This document shows positions 1 through 7,345 of a stretch of DNA of 64,000 nt, piece by piece. Position 1 is the stretch's first letter, and each line of letters starts with the position of its first letter. Under the pieces are notes generated by a model. It was not told where the DNA came from. It did not search any database and saw only the letters and a program-made list of their open reading frames with translations. A program made the position numbers and the translations under genes. The stretch is from contig JAQBQE010000067.1 in assembly GCA_028287135.1 (NCBI GenBank), positions 1 through 64,000 of the forward strand. The letters run 5' to 3'. This DNA is from Myxococcales bacterium. Lineage in GTDB: Bacteria > Myxococcota_A > Polyangia > Haliangiales > Haliangiaceae.

Positions 1-2
1 TC

Positions 3-374
3 AACCAGGAGGCCGAGCTGCGCCGTGTCCTGCAGAGCGGCGACATTCCCCTCGACAACACGCGCGCCGAGCGCGCGTTGCGCAAGATCGTGGTCGGTCG
101 CAAGGCGTGGATGTTCTACGGCACCGATACGCATGCCGAGGCGGCGGCGGCGATCTTCAGCATCATCGCCAGCTGCCGGCTTCACTGCATCGATCCATTC
201 GTGTACTTCGACGAGGTACTCCGGGTCCTGCCGTATTGGCCGCATGATCGCTACCTCGAGCTCGCGCCTCAGCACTGGCTCGCGAGCCGCGCGCGGATCG
301 ATCCGAGCGAGCTCGCTGCCCCGCTGTTTCACGTAACGGTCCCGCCGCCGCCCGCGCCGACCTCCGCTGGCTGA
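3..374 (+). CDS. IS66 family transposase, C-terminal fragment (5' end outside window)
   Basis: The frame is open from the window edge and ends at TGA 372-374. The visible 123 residues include the hallmark IS66 C-terminal segment: DNTRAERALRKIVVGRKAW, then FYGTDTHAEAAAAIFSII, including the glutamate of the DDE catalytic triad region (NTRAE). The following residues match the short IS66 C-terminal domain and end in a Pro-rich tail. The protein catalyses DNA transposition of its own element. The upstream catalytic aspartates are not visible, so activity cannot be judged. No frameshift is seen in the visible part. Confidence 0.9.
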   Translation, partial: NQEAELRRVLQSGDIPLDNTRAERALRKIVVGRKAWMFYGTDTHAEAAAAIFSIIASCRLHCIDPFVYFDEVLRVLPYWPHDRYLELAPQHWLASRARIDPSELAAPLFHVTVPPPPAPTSAG

Positions 375-411
375 ACACCCGACGCTACGACGGCCGTCGG
401 GGCTGTCGCCA

Positions 412-434
412 CGTGGGGTTCACACAGCGGTTAC
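412..434 (-). repeat. Putative IS66 right terminal inverted repeat (IRR)
   Basis: Read inward from 434, the sequence starts GTAACCGCTGTGTGAACCCC, with the GTAA terminus typical of the family. The 8 bases that follow (435-442, CACGTCGT) would be the expected target duplication. The left copy is outside the window, so this cannot be confirmed here. Confidence 0.55.
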
Positions 435-1056
435 CACGTCGTTCATGAACGCGTCGGACCCCGTCGCTGACGTGGGGGTGACGGTCAGGGACCCGCAGAC
501 GCTCGCGCAGCTCGGGCAGGTGGTGAGCGCGGCGAACGGCGCGTACGCGGTGGACATCGCCACGGGTGGAGCGCCGGTTCCGATCGCGATCGATTACGTG
601 AAGAGCGGGTTCTGGTCGACCCGCGCGTTCCCGGATCTGCCGATCGACCGGGACACGATGGGCAACGGGCTACCGCTGTGGTCGACCGGGGATGCGCCGG
701 TGTGGACGCCCGCTGCGATGGGGATGGTGTTCACCGCCTCGGGTGTCACGCGGGATGTGGCGGACGGCTTCCTCAACATCGCGGTGCGCGACTGCGCGGG
801 CAATCCAGTCCCCGGGGTCAACGTCTCGATCAGTCCCTCGGCAGGCAGCACGATCCGGTACCAGTCGAGCAGCGGGACGCCGTCGCAATCGCTGACGGTC
901 ACCGACGGCCCGTTCGCCCACGTGCTCGCCATCAACGTGCCCGCCGGGCTGGTGACGGTGACCGCGACGCTGCCGGGGCGCGGGTTCCTCAACCAGCAGG
1001 TGATGGTGCAGGGCGGGGACGTGGTGACGCTCGCCGTGGTCCGCGCCCTCGATTAG
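435..1056 (+). pseudogene. Secreted protein with carboxypeptidase-regulatory-like domains, 5'-truncated by IS66
   Basis: The frame runs from the IS junction to TAG at 1054-1056. The first ATG (445) gives 203 residues with no signal peptide. The N-terminus begins in the middle of a beta-sandwich-like unit (VADVGVTVRDP ... NGAYAVDI), typical of carboxypeptidase regulatory-like domains. A second unit follows (NIAVRDCAGNPVPGVNVSIS ... AGLVTVTATLPGRGF). In-frame codons upstream of the ATG (A-V-T-T-S-F) continue the beta pattern up to the IS border. The original gene therefore probably carried a signal peptide and more sequence now lying left of the element. Expression as a functional exported protein is unlikely. 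Exact function is unknown. Confidence 0.6.
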
Positions 1057-1066
1057 CGTCGACCGC

Positions 1067-2275
1067 TCACTCGAACCAGGTGCAGCTCTCGATCGACAGG
1101 TCGTTGATCACGCCCGCGAGCGTCGTCGTGCCGTGCTGGTAGATCGCGCCGACCGAGGTGTCACCGGCGCCGTACTCGAACACGTCGATCTGGGTGCTGG
1201 TCGCCGCGTGGCGGAACGTCACGACGTTGAGCTCGTTGCGATCGACGCGTGAGAGTCCGTCGGCAACGGTCGTCACGTCGTCGTAGGACTGGCGGAACGC
1301 ACCGACGGCCTGCGCGACCGCGACGCCGCTCAGCTGGCTCGCCGTGGTCACCACGCGCCTCGAGACCTCGGTGAACGACGGATCCTCGCGAAGCGCGCCC
1401 CAGTCATCGGGCAGCCGGCAGCGCTCGCGCTTGACGGTGCAGTTGATGAGGTCGCCGTCGTTGATGCTCGACGCACGCTGGTCGTTGGTGCGGTTGAAGA
1501 TCGCGCCGTACGAGTTGTCGCCGGCTCCGTACTCGAACGCGACGAACGTGCGCTGCGCGGCGGGCTCGGCGATCCAGGTCACATTGACCTCGCCCTGGTC
1601 GACGCGCATCAGCGCGTTCGCGGGGGTGGTCGCGTCGTCGTAGGACTCGTCGCGCACCGCGCGAAGCAGGCGCTGCTGGTCGACCGGTCCGAGGGTGTCG
1701 AGGTTGGCGGCGGTGATCCGGTTGGTGTTGATCACGTGGAGCGCCGGATTGCCCGGGATGTCGTGATAGACGTCGCCGAACAGGCACGCGAGCGGGTCGA
1801 GCGTCACGCAGCCGTTGCCGTCGCAGCCCGCGGTCAACTTGAACTTCCCGAGCGTCGTGGCCTGGTGGCCCTTGACGATCACGCGGTAGCGGCCCGCTCC
1901 GAGGTCACGGACGAGCTGCGAGTAGGTGGTGGACCCGTAGTCGTCGTTGCGCGCGATGTACGGTCCCCAGCCGGTGGAACCCTCCTTGTAGAGGTAGAGC
2001 ACCGTGTCGGTGCGGCGCTGGCCGAGCACCGCGTAGCTCGTGGTCAACGCGACGCGCGCGTCGTTGCTCAGCTCGAAGGTCCACGCGTGAAAGCGCTCGT
2101 CCGCCGTCAGGACGGAGAACACGGGCTCGCCGAACACCACGCCTCCGTGGTCGGTCGGACGGCGATGGGAGTCGGCCTTGCCCTCGTCGAGCAGCTCCTC
2201 TTCCTCGCCCTTGCCCTCGTCACCGAGACAGCCGGTCGCCGCGATCAGGAGCACGCAGAACATCGGGGTACGCAT
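1067..2275 (-). CDS. Exported lipoprotein with PPC-like domain and two EYGAGD repeats
   Basis: 402 residues. The N-terminus is a lipoprotein signal (LLIAATGC, Cys16), then an acidic linker with GKAD at 32-35. Residues about 45-150 resemble a bacterial pre-peptidase C-terminal (PPC) beta domain (FHAWTFEL, DTVLYLYKEG, RYRVIVKGH). Two related units of about 100 residues follow. Each has the order SYDD...VDxxExNV...EYGAGD.S.GAI...IND...C, once around 205-300 and again at 300-402. The last ends with C-T-W-F-E. No catalytic motif is recognised. The gene lies divergently from fliO, separated by 173 bp. The function is unknown; cell-surface location is inferred from the lipobox. Confidence 0.8.
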   Translation of the reverse strand: MRTPMFCVLLIAATGCLGDEGKGEEEELLDEGKADSHRRPTDHGGVVFGEPVFSVLTADERFHAWTFELSNDARVALTTSYAVLGQRRTDTVLYLYKEGSTGWGPYIARNDDYGSTTYSQLVRDLGAGRYRVIVKGHQATTLGKFKLTAGCDGNGCVTLDPLACLFGDVYHDIPGNPALHVINTNRITAANLDTLGPVDQQRLLRAVRDESYDDATTPANALMRVDQGEVNVTWIAEPAAQRTFVAFEYGAGDNSYGAIFNRTNDQRASSINDGDLINCTVKRERCRLPDDWGALREDPSFTEVSRRVVTTASQLSGVAVAQAVGAFRQSYDDVTTVADGLSRVDRNELNVVTFRHAATSTQIDVFEYGAGDTSVGAIYQHGTTTLAGVINDLSIESCTWFE

Positions 2276-2448
2276 TGCCGTCCACCACGAGCAAGATGCG
2301 GACCTCGCGCTGACACGCGGCCGTCACGCGTCGCGTCACGATCTTCAAGGGGATGGCGCGTTGCCCGGTGGCCAGTCGAGTCGCCACGGCCTCCGGACCT
2401 GCCGCGTCGGGCCCGGGATCTGTCAGACGGGGCTGATAAGACCCTGCC

Positions 2449-2889
2449 ATGGATGGGCCTGGTGCGGCGGCGAGTTACGGCGACTTGCTGATCACATCGC
2501 TGGTCGTGCTCGTCGGCGTCTGCATCGCGGCGTTCGTCGTGGTGAAGCTGGTCGGGCGGTTCCTCGCGACGGGCCGGGTGCGAGGGGCGCACCTGCTCGA
2601 TGTCATCGCGCGCCTGCCGCTCGAGCCACGACGTTCGCTGTACGTGGTCGAGGTCGCCGGCAAGACGCTGCTGGTCGGGACCAGCGAGATGGGGCTGTCG
2701 GTGCTGTCCGAGCTCGACGCCGGCGAGGTCCGCGCTCGCGCCGTACCGCAGCAGAGCTTCGGGGAGCTCGTGCGCGCGGCGTGGATGCGTACGCGCGGCG
2801 GTGCAGGGCAGGGCACGGTCGTAGCCGATGCGCCGGTGGCCGACGCCGAGCCGCGCGACGCGGCGCCCGGACCAGGCACCGCGCCGTGA
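2449..2889 (+). CDS. fliO: FliO-like flagellar/type III export accessory protein
   Basis: 146 residues with one N-terminal membrane helix (about 13-38). A cytoplasmic domain follows with the FliO pattern: LDVIARLPLEPRRSLYVVEV, then a short strand ending in LLVGTSEMGLSVLSEL. The tail is Ala/Pro/Asp-rich and disordered. FliO is a scaffold that helps assemble the FliP-FliR core of the flagellar export gate. Its stop overlaps the GTG start of fliP (GTGA), implying translational coupling. The start ATG follows a TAAGAC box at 2437 by 6 nt. FliO is usual in flagellar systems and absent from most injectisomes, which bears on what this locus is. Confidence 0.75.
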   Translation: MDGPGAAASYGDLLITSLVVLVGVCIAAFVVVKLVGRFLATGRVRGAHLLDVIARLPLEPRRSLYVVEVAGKTLLVGTSEMGLSVLSELDAGEVRARAVPQQSFGELVRAAWMRTRGGAGQGTVVADAPVADAEPRDAAPGPGTAP

Positions 2890-3638
2890 CGGGCAGCGGG
2901 ATCGGGAATGCGGGACTGGTCGCGCTGCTCGCGATCGTGCCGCTGATCCTGCTGATGCTCACGAGCTTCGTGAAGGTCTCGGTCGTGCTGTCGCTCCTGC
3001 GCAACGCGATCGGCGCGACCGATGCGCCGTCGGGGCTCGTGATCATGGGCATGTCGCTCGTGCTGACATTCTTCGTGATGGCGCCGGTCGCGATCGAGAT
3101 GGTGCAGGCCGCGGCGGTCGTGCCCGCGCCGGGGACCGCCCCCACGAGTCCTGTACCCGGAACGCCATCACCGACCACCGCGCCCGGAGCCGGATCGGCG
3201 GCGACGCCCGTGCTCGCGCCGCTGGAGCTCGATGCCGCCTTGCGAGCGATCGTGCCGGCGGAGCATCACGCCGAGCTCGCCGCGATCGAGCGTGCGCTCG
3301 GTCCGCTCCGCCACTTCCTCGGACGCCACGCCGCCGAGCGTGATCGCACGACGTTCGTCGCGCTCGCTGCACGCATGGGCCATCGCACGACCGGCGACGA
3401 GCTGTGGGTTCTCGCGCCCGCGTTCCTGACGACCGAGCTCAAGGAAGCGTTCGCGATCGCCGTCCTGATCTTCATTCCCTTCCTCGTGATCGATCTGATC
3501 GCGGGCCTTGCACTCGCTGCGCTCGGCTTGCAGAGCACGTCGCCGCAGGTGGTCTCGCTGCCGCTGAAGTTGCTGCTGTTCGTATCGGTCGACGGCTGGC
3601 GCCTGCTGATCGACAGCTTGCTCCGGGGGTACGTGTGA
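2886..3638 (+). CDS. fliP: Type III export gate protein FliP/SctR
   Basis: 250 residues from GTG 2886, which overlaps the fliO stop. Conserved FliP/SctR blocks are clear: LLMLTSFVKVSVVLSLLRNA near the N-terminus, LTFFVMAPV, and the C-terminal signature TELKEAFAIAVLIFIPFLVI followed by LPLKLLLFVSVDGWRLLIDS. Four membrane helices are expected. No cleavable signal peptide is present, unlike many FliP proteins. A Pro/Thr/Ala-rich loop (about residues 78-110) lengthens the periplasmic segment. The first-helix wording (KVSVVLSLLRNAIG) looks closer to SctR of injectisomes than to flagellar FliP; this is a judgement by eye. FliP pentamers form the export channel entrance. Confidence 0.92.
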   Translation: MTGSGIGNAGLVALLAIVPLILLMLTSFVKVSVVLSLLRNAIGATDAPSGLVIMGMSLVLTFFVMAPVAIEMVQAAAVVPAPGTAPTSPVPGTPSPTTAPGAGSAATPVLAPLELDAALRAIVPAEHHAELAAIERALGPLRHFLGRHAAERDRTTFVALAARMGHRTTGDELWVLAPAFLTTELKEAFAIAVLIFIPFLVIDLIAGLALAALGLQSTSPQVVSLPLKLLLFVSVDGWRLLIDSLLRGYV

Positions 3639-3904
3639 CGTCGAGCCTGGTCGCGTTGCTGCGGGAAGGATTTCTGCTCGCGCTGCTGCTCGCGGCACCG
3701 CTGCTCGTCGCGGCGCTGATCGCCGGCGTGATCACGGGGCTGATCGGAGCGTTCACGCAGATCCAGGATCCCGCGGTCGGGGTCGTGCCGCGCGTCGCGG
3801 CGGTCGGGATCACGATCGTACTGTTCGCGTCGTCGATCGCGAACCAGCTCGAGGCGTTCGCGAACCGGTTGTGGCCGCTCGTGACCGCCGTCGGCGCGGG
3901 GTGA
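3635..3904 (+). CDS. fliQ: Type III export gate protein FliQ/SctS
   Basis: 89 residues, the usual family size, from GTG 3635 overlapping the fliP stop by 4 bp (GTGA). Two hydrophobic helices (about 12-35 and 48-72) flank the conserved short loop with FTQIQDPAVGVVPR; the T-Q-I-Q-D/E segment is diagnostic for FliQ/SctS. The protein packs with FliP and FliR in the export gate. The frame was assigned from this signature; an upstream in-frame extension inside fliP was rejected. Confidence 0.92.
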   Translation: MTSSLVALLREGFLLALLLAAPLLVAALIAGVITGLIGAFTQIQDPAVGVVPRVAAVGITIVLFASSIANQLEAFANRLWPLVTAVGAG

Positions 3905-3905
3905 C

Positions 3906-4553
3906 GTGACGCTCGTCCTCGCGTTGCGTGGGGTCGCCGCGATCGCGGTGCTGACGACGCTCGCCGGCGGGTTGCCGCGGCTCGTCCAGCTCGGGCTCGC
4001 CGTCACGATGGGCCTGTGGGCCGCGCTGATCGCGGCGCCGGCACTTCCTGCGCATGACGTCTCGCTCGTCATGGTCGCGGCCCACGAGCTGATCATCGGC
4101 GCGACGCTGGGCCTCGTCGCCGCGGTTCCGCTCCTCGCCGCGGCGGCCGCGGGCCGGCTCGTCGATGTCACGAGCTCGCCGCGGCAGGGCCCGTACGCGT
4201 CGCTGTTCTCGCTGCTCGCCGCGGCCGTGTTCGTTGGCATCGACGGCCATGTCGCGGTGGTGACCGCGCTCGTCGACAGCTATCGCACCGCACCGGCGAT
4301 CATGGACGGTGCGCCGCGCGTGTTGACCGCACTTGGGCGCCTGATCCCCGCGGCGGTCACGCTCGCACTGCCGTGGCTCGTGACCGCAGCGGTGATCGAG
4401 ATCGCCGCTGGCGCGGGGATGCGGCTCGCCGGACGCGCGGGACTGCACGTGCCGACGGCCGCGGCGGTCCCTGCCGCGCTCGTGATGATCACGGCGACAC
4501 TCGTCGGTACGCTGGCCGTCGCGATCGCGGCCCTGGTTCGCGCGGCGCTGTGA
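3906..4553 (+). CDS. fliR: Type III export gate protein FliR/SctT
   Basis: 215 residues from GTG 3906, one base after the fliQ stop. It is somewhat shorter than typical FliR (about 260). Five or six hydrophobic helices are visible. The family context is shown by AHELIIGATLGLVAAVPLLA (the conserved E-x-x-x-G-x-x-x-G stretch) and by GRLVDVTSSPRQGPYASLFS. It forms the last part of the FliP5-FliQ4-FliR1 gate. Neither FlhA/SctV nor the export ATPase is adjacent. The FlhB-like partner is about 9 kb downstream on the other strand (13502-14548). Confidence 0.85.
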   Translation: MTLVLALRGVAAIAVLTTLAGGLPRLVQLGLAVTMGLWAALIAAPALPAHDVSLVMVAAHELIIGATLGLVAAVPLLAAAAAGRLVDVTSSPRQGPYASLFSLLAAAVFVGIDGHVAVVTALVDSYRTAPAIMDGAPRVLTALGRLIPAAVTLALPWLVTAAVIEIAAGAGMRLAGRAGLHVPTAAAVPAALVMITATLVGTLAVAIAALVRAAL

Positions 4554-4590
4554 TCTCACCACTCGCTTGCGCGGCGCGTGGCGTTCGCAC

Positions 4591-4596
4591 TACGGT
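4591..4596 (+). promoter_or_regulatory. Putative -10 box (TACGGT), leaderless-type spacing
   Basis: TACGGT ends 6 nt before ATG 4603 and no Shine-Dalgarno precedes the ATG. It fits the TANNNT pattern seen before nine other genes here. A TTGCGC at 4567-4572 sits 18 bp upstream as a weak -35. Confidence 0.45.
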
Positions 4597-4602
4597 CGGC
4601 CC

Positions 4603-5070
4603 ATGAAGCTGGTGTCGTGGGTCGTGATCGGTGGGCTCGGTGGCTGCGTCGTGAACAACAAGCCGGTGCCGGTGGGCCCGTTCGGACCGCAGACCGGAGG
4701 TACCGGAGGTGGCTCGGTCGCCGCAGCGCCGACGGCCGGCTGCTTCGCCGGGACCTGGAAGGGGCGCGGCGAGGACGTCAACCATAGAAACTCGAGCTGG
4801 CAGATCACGTTCGCGCAGGAGGGCGGCGCTCTGCGTGGCACGTTCGACTGGGTCTTCGAATTTTCGAAGGTGGGCACCGAACAGGTCACCGGCACCGTCG
4901 ATTGTGCCGCGGGCACCGCGGAGCTCCAGGGTGGCGCGGTGACGGGCGATGCGGGACCGGCTCGCTACAAGCTCAAGCTCATGACCGCGAGCAGCCAGCC
5001 GAAGATCGAGGGCACCTGGGAGTGCGACGCCCCGTGCACCGGGGGCACGGTCACCGGCTACCTGCAGTGA
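4603..5070 (+). CDS. Small lipoprotein of unknown function
   Basis: 155 residues. ATG 4603 is preferred over an upstream ATG at 4567 because it directly precedes a lipoprotein signal (MKLVSWVVIGGLGGCVV, lipobox GLGGC). A Gly/Pro linker is followed by a compact domain of about 110 residues. This contains CFAGTWKGRGEDVNHRNSSW, LRGTFDWVFEF and IEGTWECDAPCTGGTVTGYL. The repeated G-T-W/F strands suggest a small beta-barrel or lipocalin-like fold. Four cysteines in the domain could form disulphides. No enzyme motif is seen. The gene is 49 bp after fliR but has its own -10-like box and so may be separate. It converges with the OmpA gene, with one base between the stops. Confidence 0.75.
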   Translation: MKLVSWVVIGGLGGCVVNNKPVPVGPFGPQTGGTGGGSVAAAPTAGCFAGTWKGRGEDVNHRNSSWQITFAQEGGALRGTFDWVFEFSKVGTEQVTGTVDCAAGTAELQGGAVTGDAGPARYKLKLMTASSQPKIEGTWECDAPCTGGTVTGYLQ

Positions 5071-5071
5071 T

Positions 5072-6205
5072 CTAGCGCTCGTCCGCGCGCAGGATCCGGA
5101 ACTCGATCCGCCGGTTCTTGCGGCGGCCGTCCTCGGTGCGGTTGTCGCCGACCGGGACGTCCGAGCCGTGACCCACCGCGCGGATCCGGTCCGCCGCGAT
5201 GCCGCGGTGAACGAGATAGTTTCCGACCGCCTCGGCGCGACGCAGCGAGAGCTCGAGGTTGCGATCGGCGCTGCCGTCCGCCGACGTGTGGCCCGAGATC
5301 TCGACGTGGAGCGCCGGGTGATCGCGCAGGATCTGGAACGCGTGCTCGAGCAACGGCGTCGACGCATCGTCGAGGCGGGTCGAGTCGAGCTCGAACTGGA
5401 TGCCGGTGAGCTCGGCGATCACCTGGTCGGGACAGCCATCGTCATCCTCCCAGCCGTTACGGGTCTCTGCCTCGCGCTCGCACAGGTCGATGGTGTCGAT
5501 GATCCCGTCGGCATCGTTGTCGAGATCGGGACAGCCGTCCTGGTCGTCGAAGCCGTCGCGATCCTCGGCACGCGTGGGGCACTGATCGGCAGCGTCGAAG
5601 ATCCGATCATTGTCGCCATCGCCGTTCGTGCGCGCCGGCTCCGGGCGCGGACGCGCCGGCTTCGTGCCAAACCGATACGTCATGCCCGCGGTGACCTCGA
5701 CGTCGTTCGTCGCTCCGTCGCGTTCGCGGTCCGGAACGAGCAGGTAGCGGGTGTCGACGCGCAGATCGATCGCGGACGTCAGCGCGAACCGCACGCCGCC
5801 GCCCCAGTGATAGGACTCGTCGGCATCGTTCGTCATCTGCGGCGAGCTCGAGCGGAGAATGTGAACGCCGTAGCCGAGGGCCACGAATGGCTTGAACCTC
5901 CCGGTGAGCAGGTCGAAGCGTGCGTGCGCACGGAGTGCGATCACGGTGGCGCGATCACCCAGGACGTCGTCGGTGGTCGGGATCAGCATGCCCTCGCCCT
6001 CGACGGCGAGCCGCCGGTTGAGCGGGTAGGCGACGCGTGCGCCGAGCATGCCGCCCGACGCGGGGCCGGGCATCGTCATGTCGTCGTCCGCGCCGAGCTC
6101 GCTCGAATCCGAGAACGCGTGGCCACCGAGTGCAGCACCGATCTCGATCGGCTTCGCGGCCGCGGCCGCAGGGAGGAGCAGGATCGTCAGTGTGAGGGTT
6201 CGCAT
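5072..6205 (-). CDS. OmpA-family outer membrane protein with TSP3-type calcium repeats
   Basis: 377 residues from ATG 6205; a second ATG at 6211 is possible, but AGGA is better spaced for 6205. The order is signal peptide (1-18), then an N-terminal beta-barrel-like region (about 20-180, with PFVALGYGVHI and VTAGMTYRFG). Next come Asp-rich thrombospondin type 3 repeats (about 195-255: DGDNDRIFDAADQCP, DRDGFDDQDGCPD, DNDADGIIDTIDLC). Last is an OmpA C-terminal peptidoglycan-binding domain (ISGHTSADG, NLELSLRRAEAV, GRRKNRRIEF). It likely anchors the outer membrane to peptidoglycan, with Ca2+-stabilised spacer repeats. The neighbouring lipoprotein gene lies 9 bp upstream, so the two are probably cotranscribed. 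Confidence 0.93.
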   Translation of the reverse strand: MRTLTLTILLLPAAAAAKPIEIGAALGGHAFSDSSELGADDDMTMPGPASGGMLGARVAYPLNRRLAVEGEGMLIPTTDDVLGDRATVIALRAHARFDLLTGRFKPFVALGYGVHILRSSSPQMTNDADESYHWGGGVRFALTSAIDLRVDTRYLLVPDRERDGATNDVEVTAGMTYRFGTKPARPRPEPARTNGDGDNDRIFDAADQCPTRAEDRDGFDDQDGCPDLDNDADGIIDTIDLCEREAETRNGWEDDDGCPDQVIAELTGIQFELDSTRLDDASTPLLEHAFQILRDHPALHVEISGHTSADGSADRNLELSLRRAEAVGNYLVHRGIAADRIRAVGHGSDVPVGDNRTEDGRRKNRRIEFRILRADER

Positions 6206-6214
6206 GATCATGTC

Positions 6215-7219
6215 CTAGTTGCAGGCGCCGTAGGTGGTGCCGCTGATCATCAGCGGCGAGACGAACCCCGTGCAGGTCTCGCCGGCATCGCAGTTCGGGT
6301 TGTTGACGTTGCAGTACTCCAGGCACACCTCGGTGCCACCTCCGATGTTGACGCAGGTCGAGCCGCGCATGCACTGAGTCGCCTCGGTGCAGCTGCCGCC
6401 GTCGGGGGTCGTGCCCATCACCGTGCACTCGGTGAAGTCGCCACCGGCAGCGTCCGCGCCGAGGCAGCCCCAGCCGCTCGGGCATCCGGTCTGGTGCAGG
6501 ATCGAGCATGCGTTCGAGCACACTTTGAGGCCCAGTGGGATGTCGTTCTCGTCGTTCAGGCTGTAGGCGCACTTCGCGTTCGTGCCGCAGTCGCCGTCGA
6601 CCTGACAGAACTTGCGACAGGACGCATCGTTCGCGGTGCCGGCGCCTTCATCGATGCAGCTGAAGCCGATCCCGCACGACGTCGGCGTGGCGCACAGGTC
6701 ATCGCTCGTGCCGTTACCGGTGACCACGCGGCACGCGGTGTCCTCCGGCCCGGTCGTCGCGACGTCACACGCGGGCGCCGTGGTCGGGCAGCCGGTCTGG
6801 GGGATCACGCCGCACGCGGCGGCGGTCTCGATCTGACAGGTCGGCGAGCAACCGTCGCCGCTGGTCAGGTTGTCATCGTCGCAGGCTTCGCCGGCCTCGA
6901 GGGTTCCGTTGCCGCAGATGCTCTCGAGCCCGCAGCTCGCGGAGCAGCCATCGCCGGCGGTCTGGTTGCCGTCGTCGCAGGCCTCGCCGACTTCGCGCAC
7001 GCCATTGCCACACGCAGCGTTCGGACTCTCGACCTCGCAGGCCGCGGAGCAGCCATCGCCATTCATGGCGTTGCCGTCATCGCAGCCCTCGTCGAAGTCG
7101 ACGATGCCGTCACTGCACATGTGATGGGAGGGAGGGCGCCGCGCGGCGTTGTCGCCGAACTCGCAGCCGCACAGGCTCGTGAACAGGGTGATCGTGAACA
7201 GCCAACCTAGTCTCGTCAT
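6215..7219 (-). CDS. Cysteine-rich DUF4215-repeat lipoprotein
   Basis: 334 residues from ATG 7219, preceded by GAGGAG with good spacing. The lipoprotein signal ends in SLCGC. Three DUF4215-type repeats follow (CDDGNAMNGDGCSAACEVE, CDDGNQTAGDGCSASC, CDDDNLTSGDGCSPTCQIE), the myxobacterial Cys-rich repeat. Further Cys-rich segments continue to the end (CRKFCQVDGDCGTNAKC, CLEYCNVNNPNCDAGETC). The pattern points to a disulphide-stabilised surface protein. It is probably cotranscribed with the OmpA-like gene downstream and divergent from the kinase. The ligand or substrate is unknown. Confidence 0.85.
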   Translation of the reverse strand: MTRLGWLFTITLFTSLCGCEFGDNAARRPPSHHMCSDGIVDFDEGCDDGNAMNGDGCSAACEVESPNAACGNGVREVGEACDDGNQTAGDGCSASCGLESICGNGTLEAGEACDDDNLTSGDGCSPTCQIETAAACGVIPQTGCPTTAPACDVATTGPEDTACRVVTGNGTSDDLCATPTSCGIGFSCIDEGAGTANDASCRKFCQVDGDCGTNAKCAYSLNDENDIPLGLKVCSNACSILHQTGCPSGWGCLGADAAGGDFTECTVMGTTPDGGSCTEATQCMRGSTCVNIGGGTEVCLEYCNVNNPNCDAGETCTGFVSPLMISGTTYGACN

Positions 7220-7345
7220 GAATCTCCTCGCGTTTGCCCGGGAGATGCCGGCCGACCTGCGAAGTCGCAACGCACCGCGTGAATTCTCAGCAGCCCGCGA
7301 CGTCAGCGGTGTAAACAGGAGCAGACGGACCGCCCTGATCGCACC

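Larger units (their letters stand above)
1..434 (+). mobile_element. Right end of an IS66-family insertion sequence (left part outside window)
   Basis: The stretch holds the 3' end of an IS66 transposase gene, then a short non-coding tail ending in TTAC at 431-434. IS66-family elements characteristically begin GTAA and end TTAC. Reading inward from the right edge gives GTAACCGCTGTG and onward, a plausible terminal inverted repeat. The element ends inside a reading frame that continues downstream, so it appears to have inserted into a gene. The left end and the accessory genes (tnpA/tnpB type) would lie before base 1. The family call is firm; the exact boundary is inference. Confidence 0.75.

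Noticed and set aside
2178..2885. A long N-terminal extension of FliP reading through fliO
   Set aside because: The extension is Arg-rich with no FliP homology; conserved sequence starts just after GTG 2886, which overlaps the fliO stop.
2449..4553. Evidence for a complete flagellum or injectisome in the window
   Set aside because: Only gate genes and an FlhB-like gene are present; no filament, rod, ring, needle, ATPase or FlhA gene is seen.
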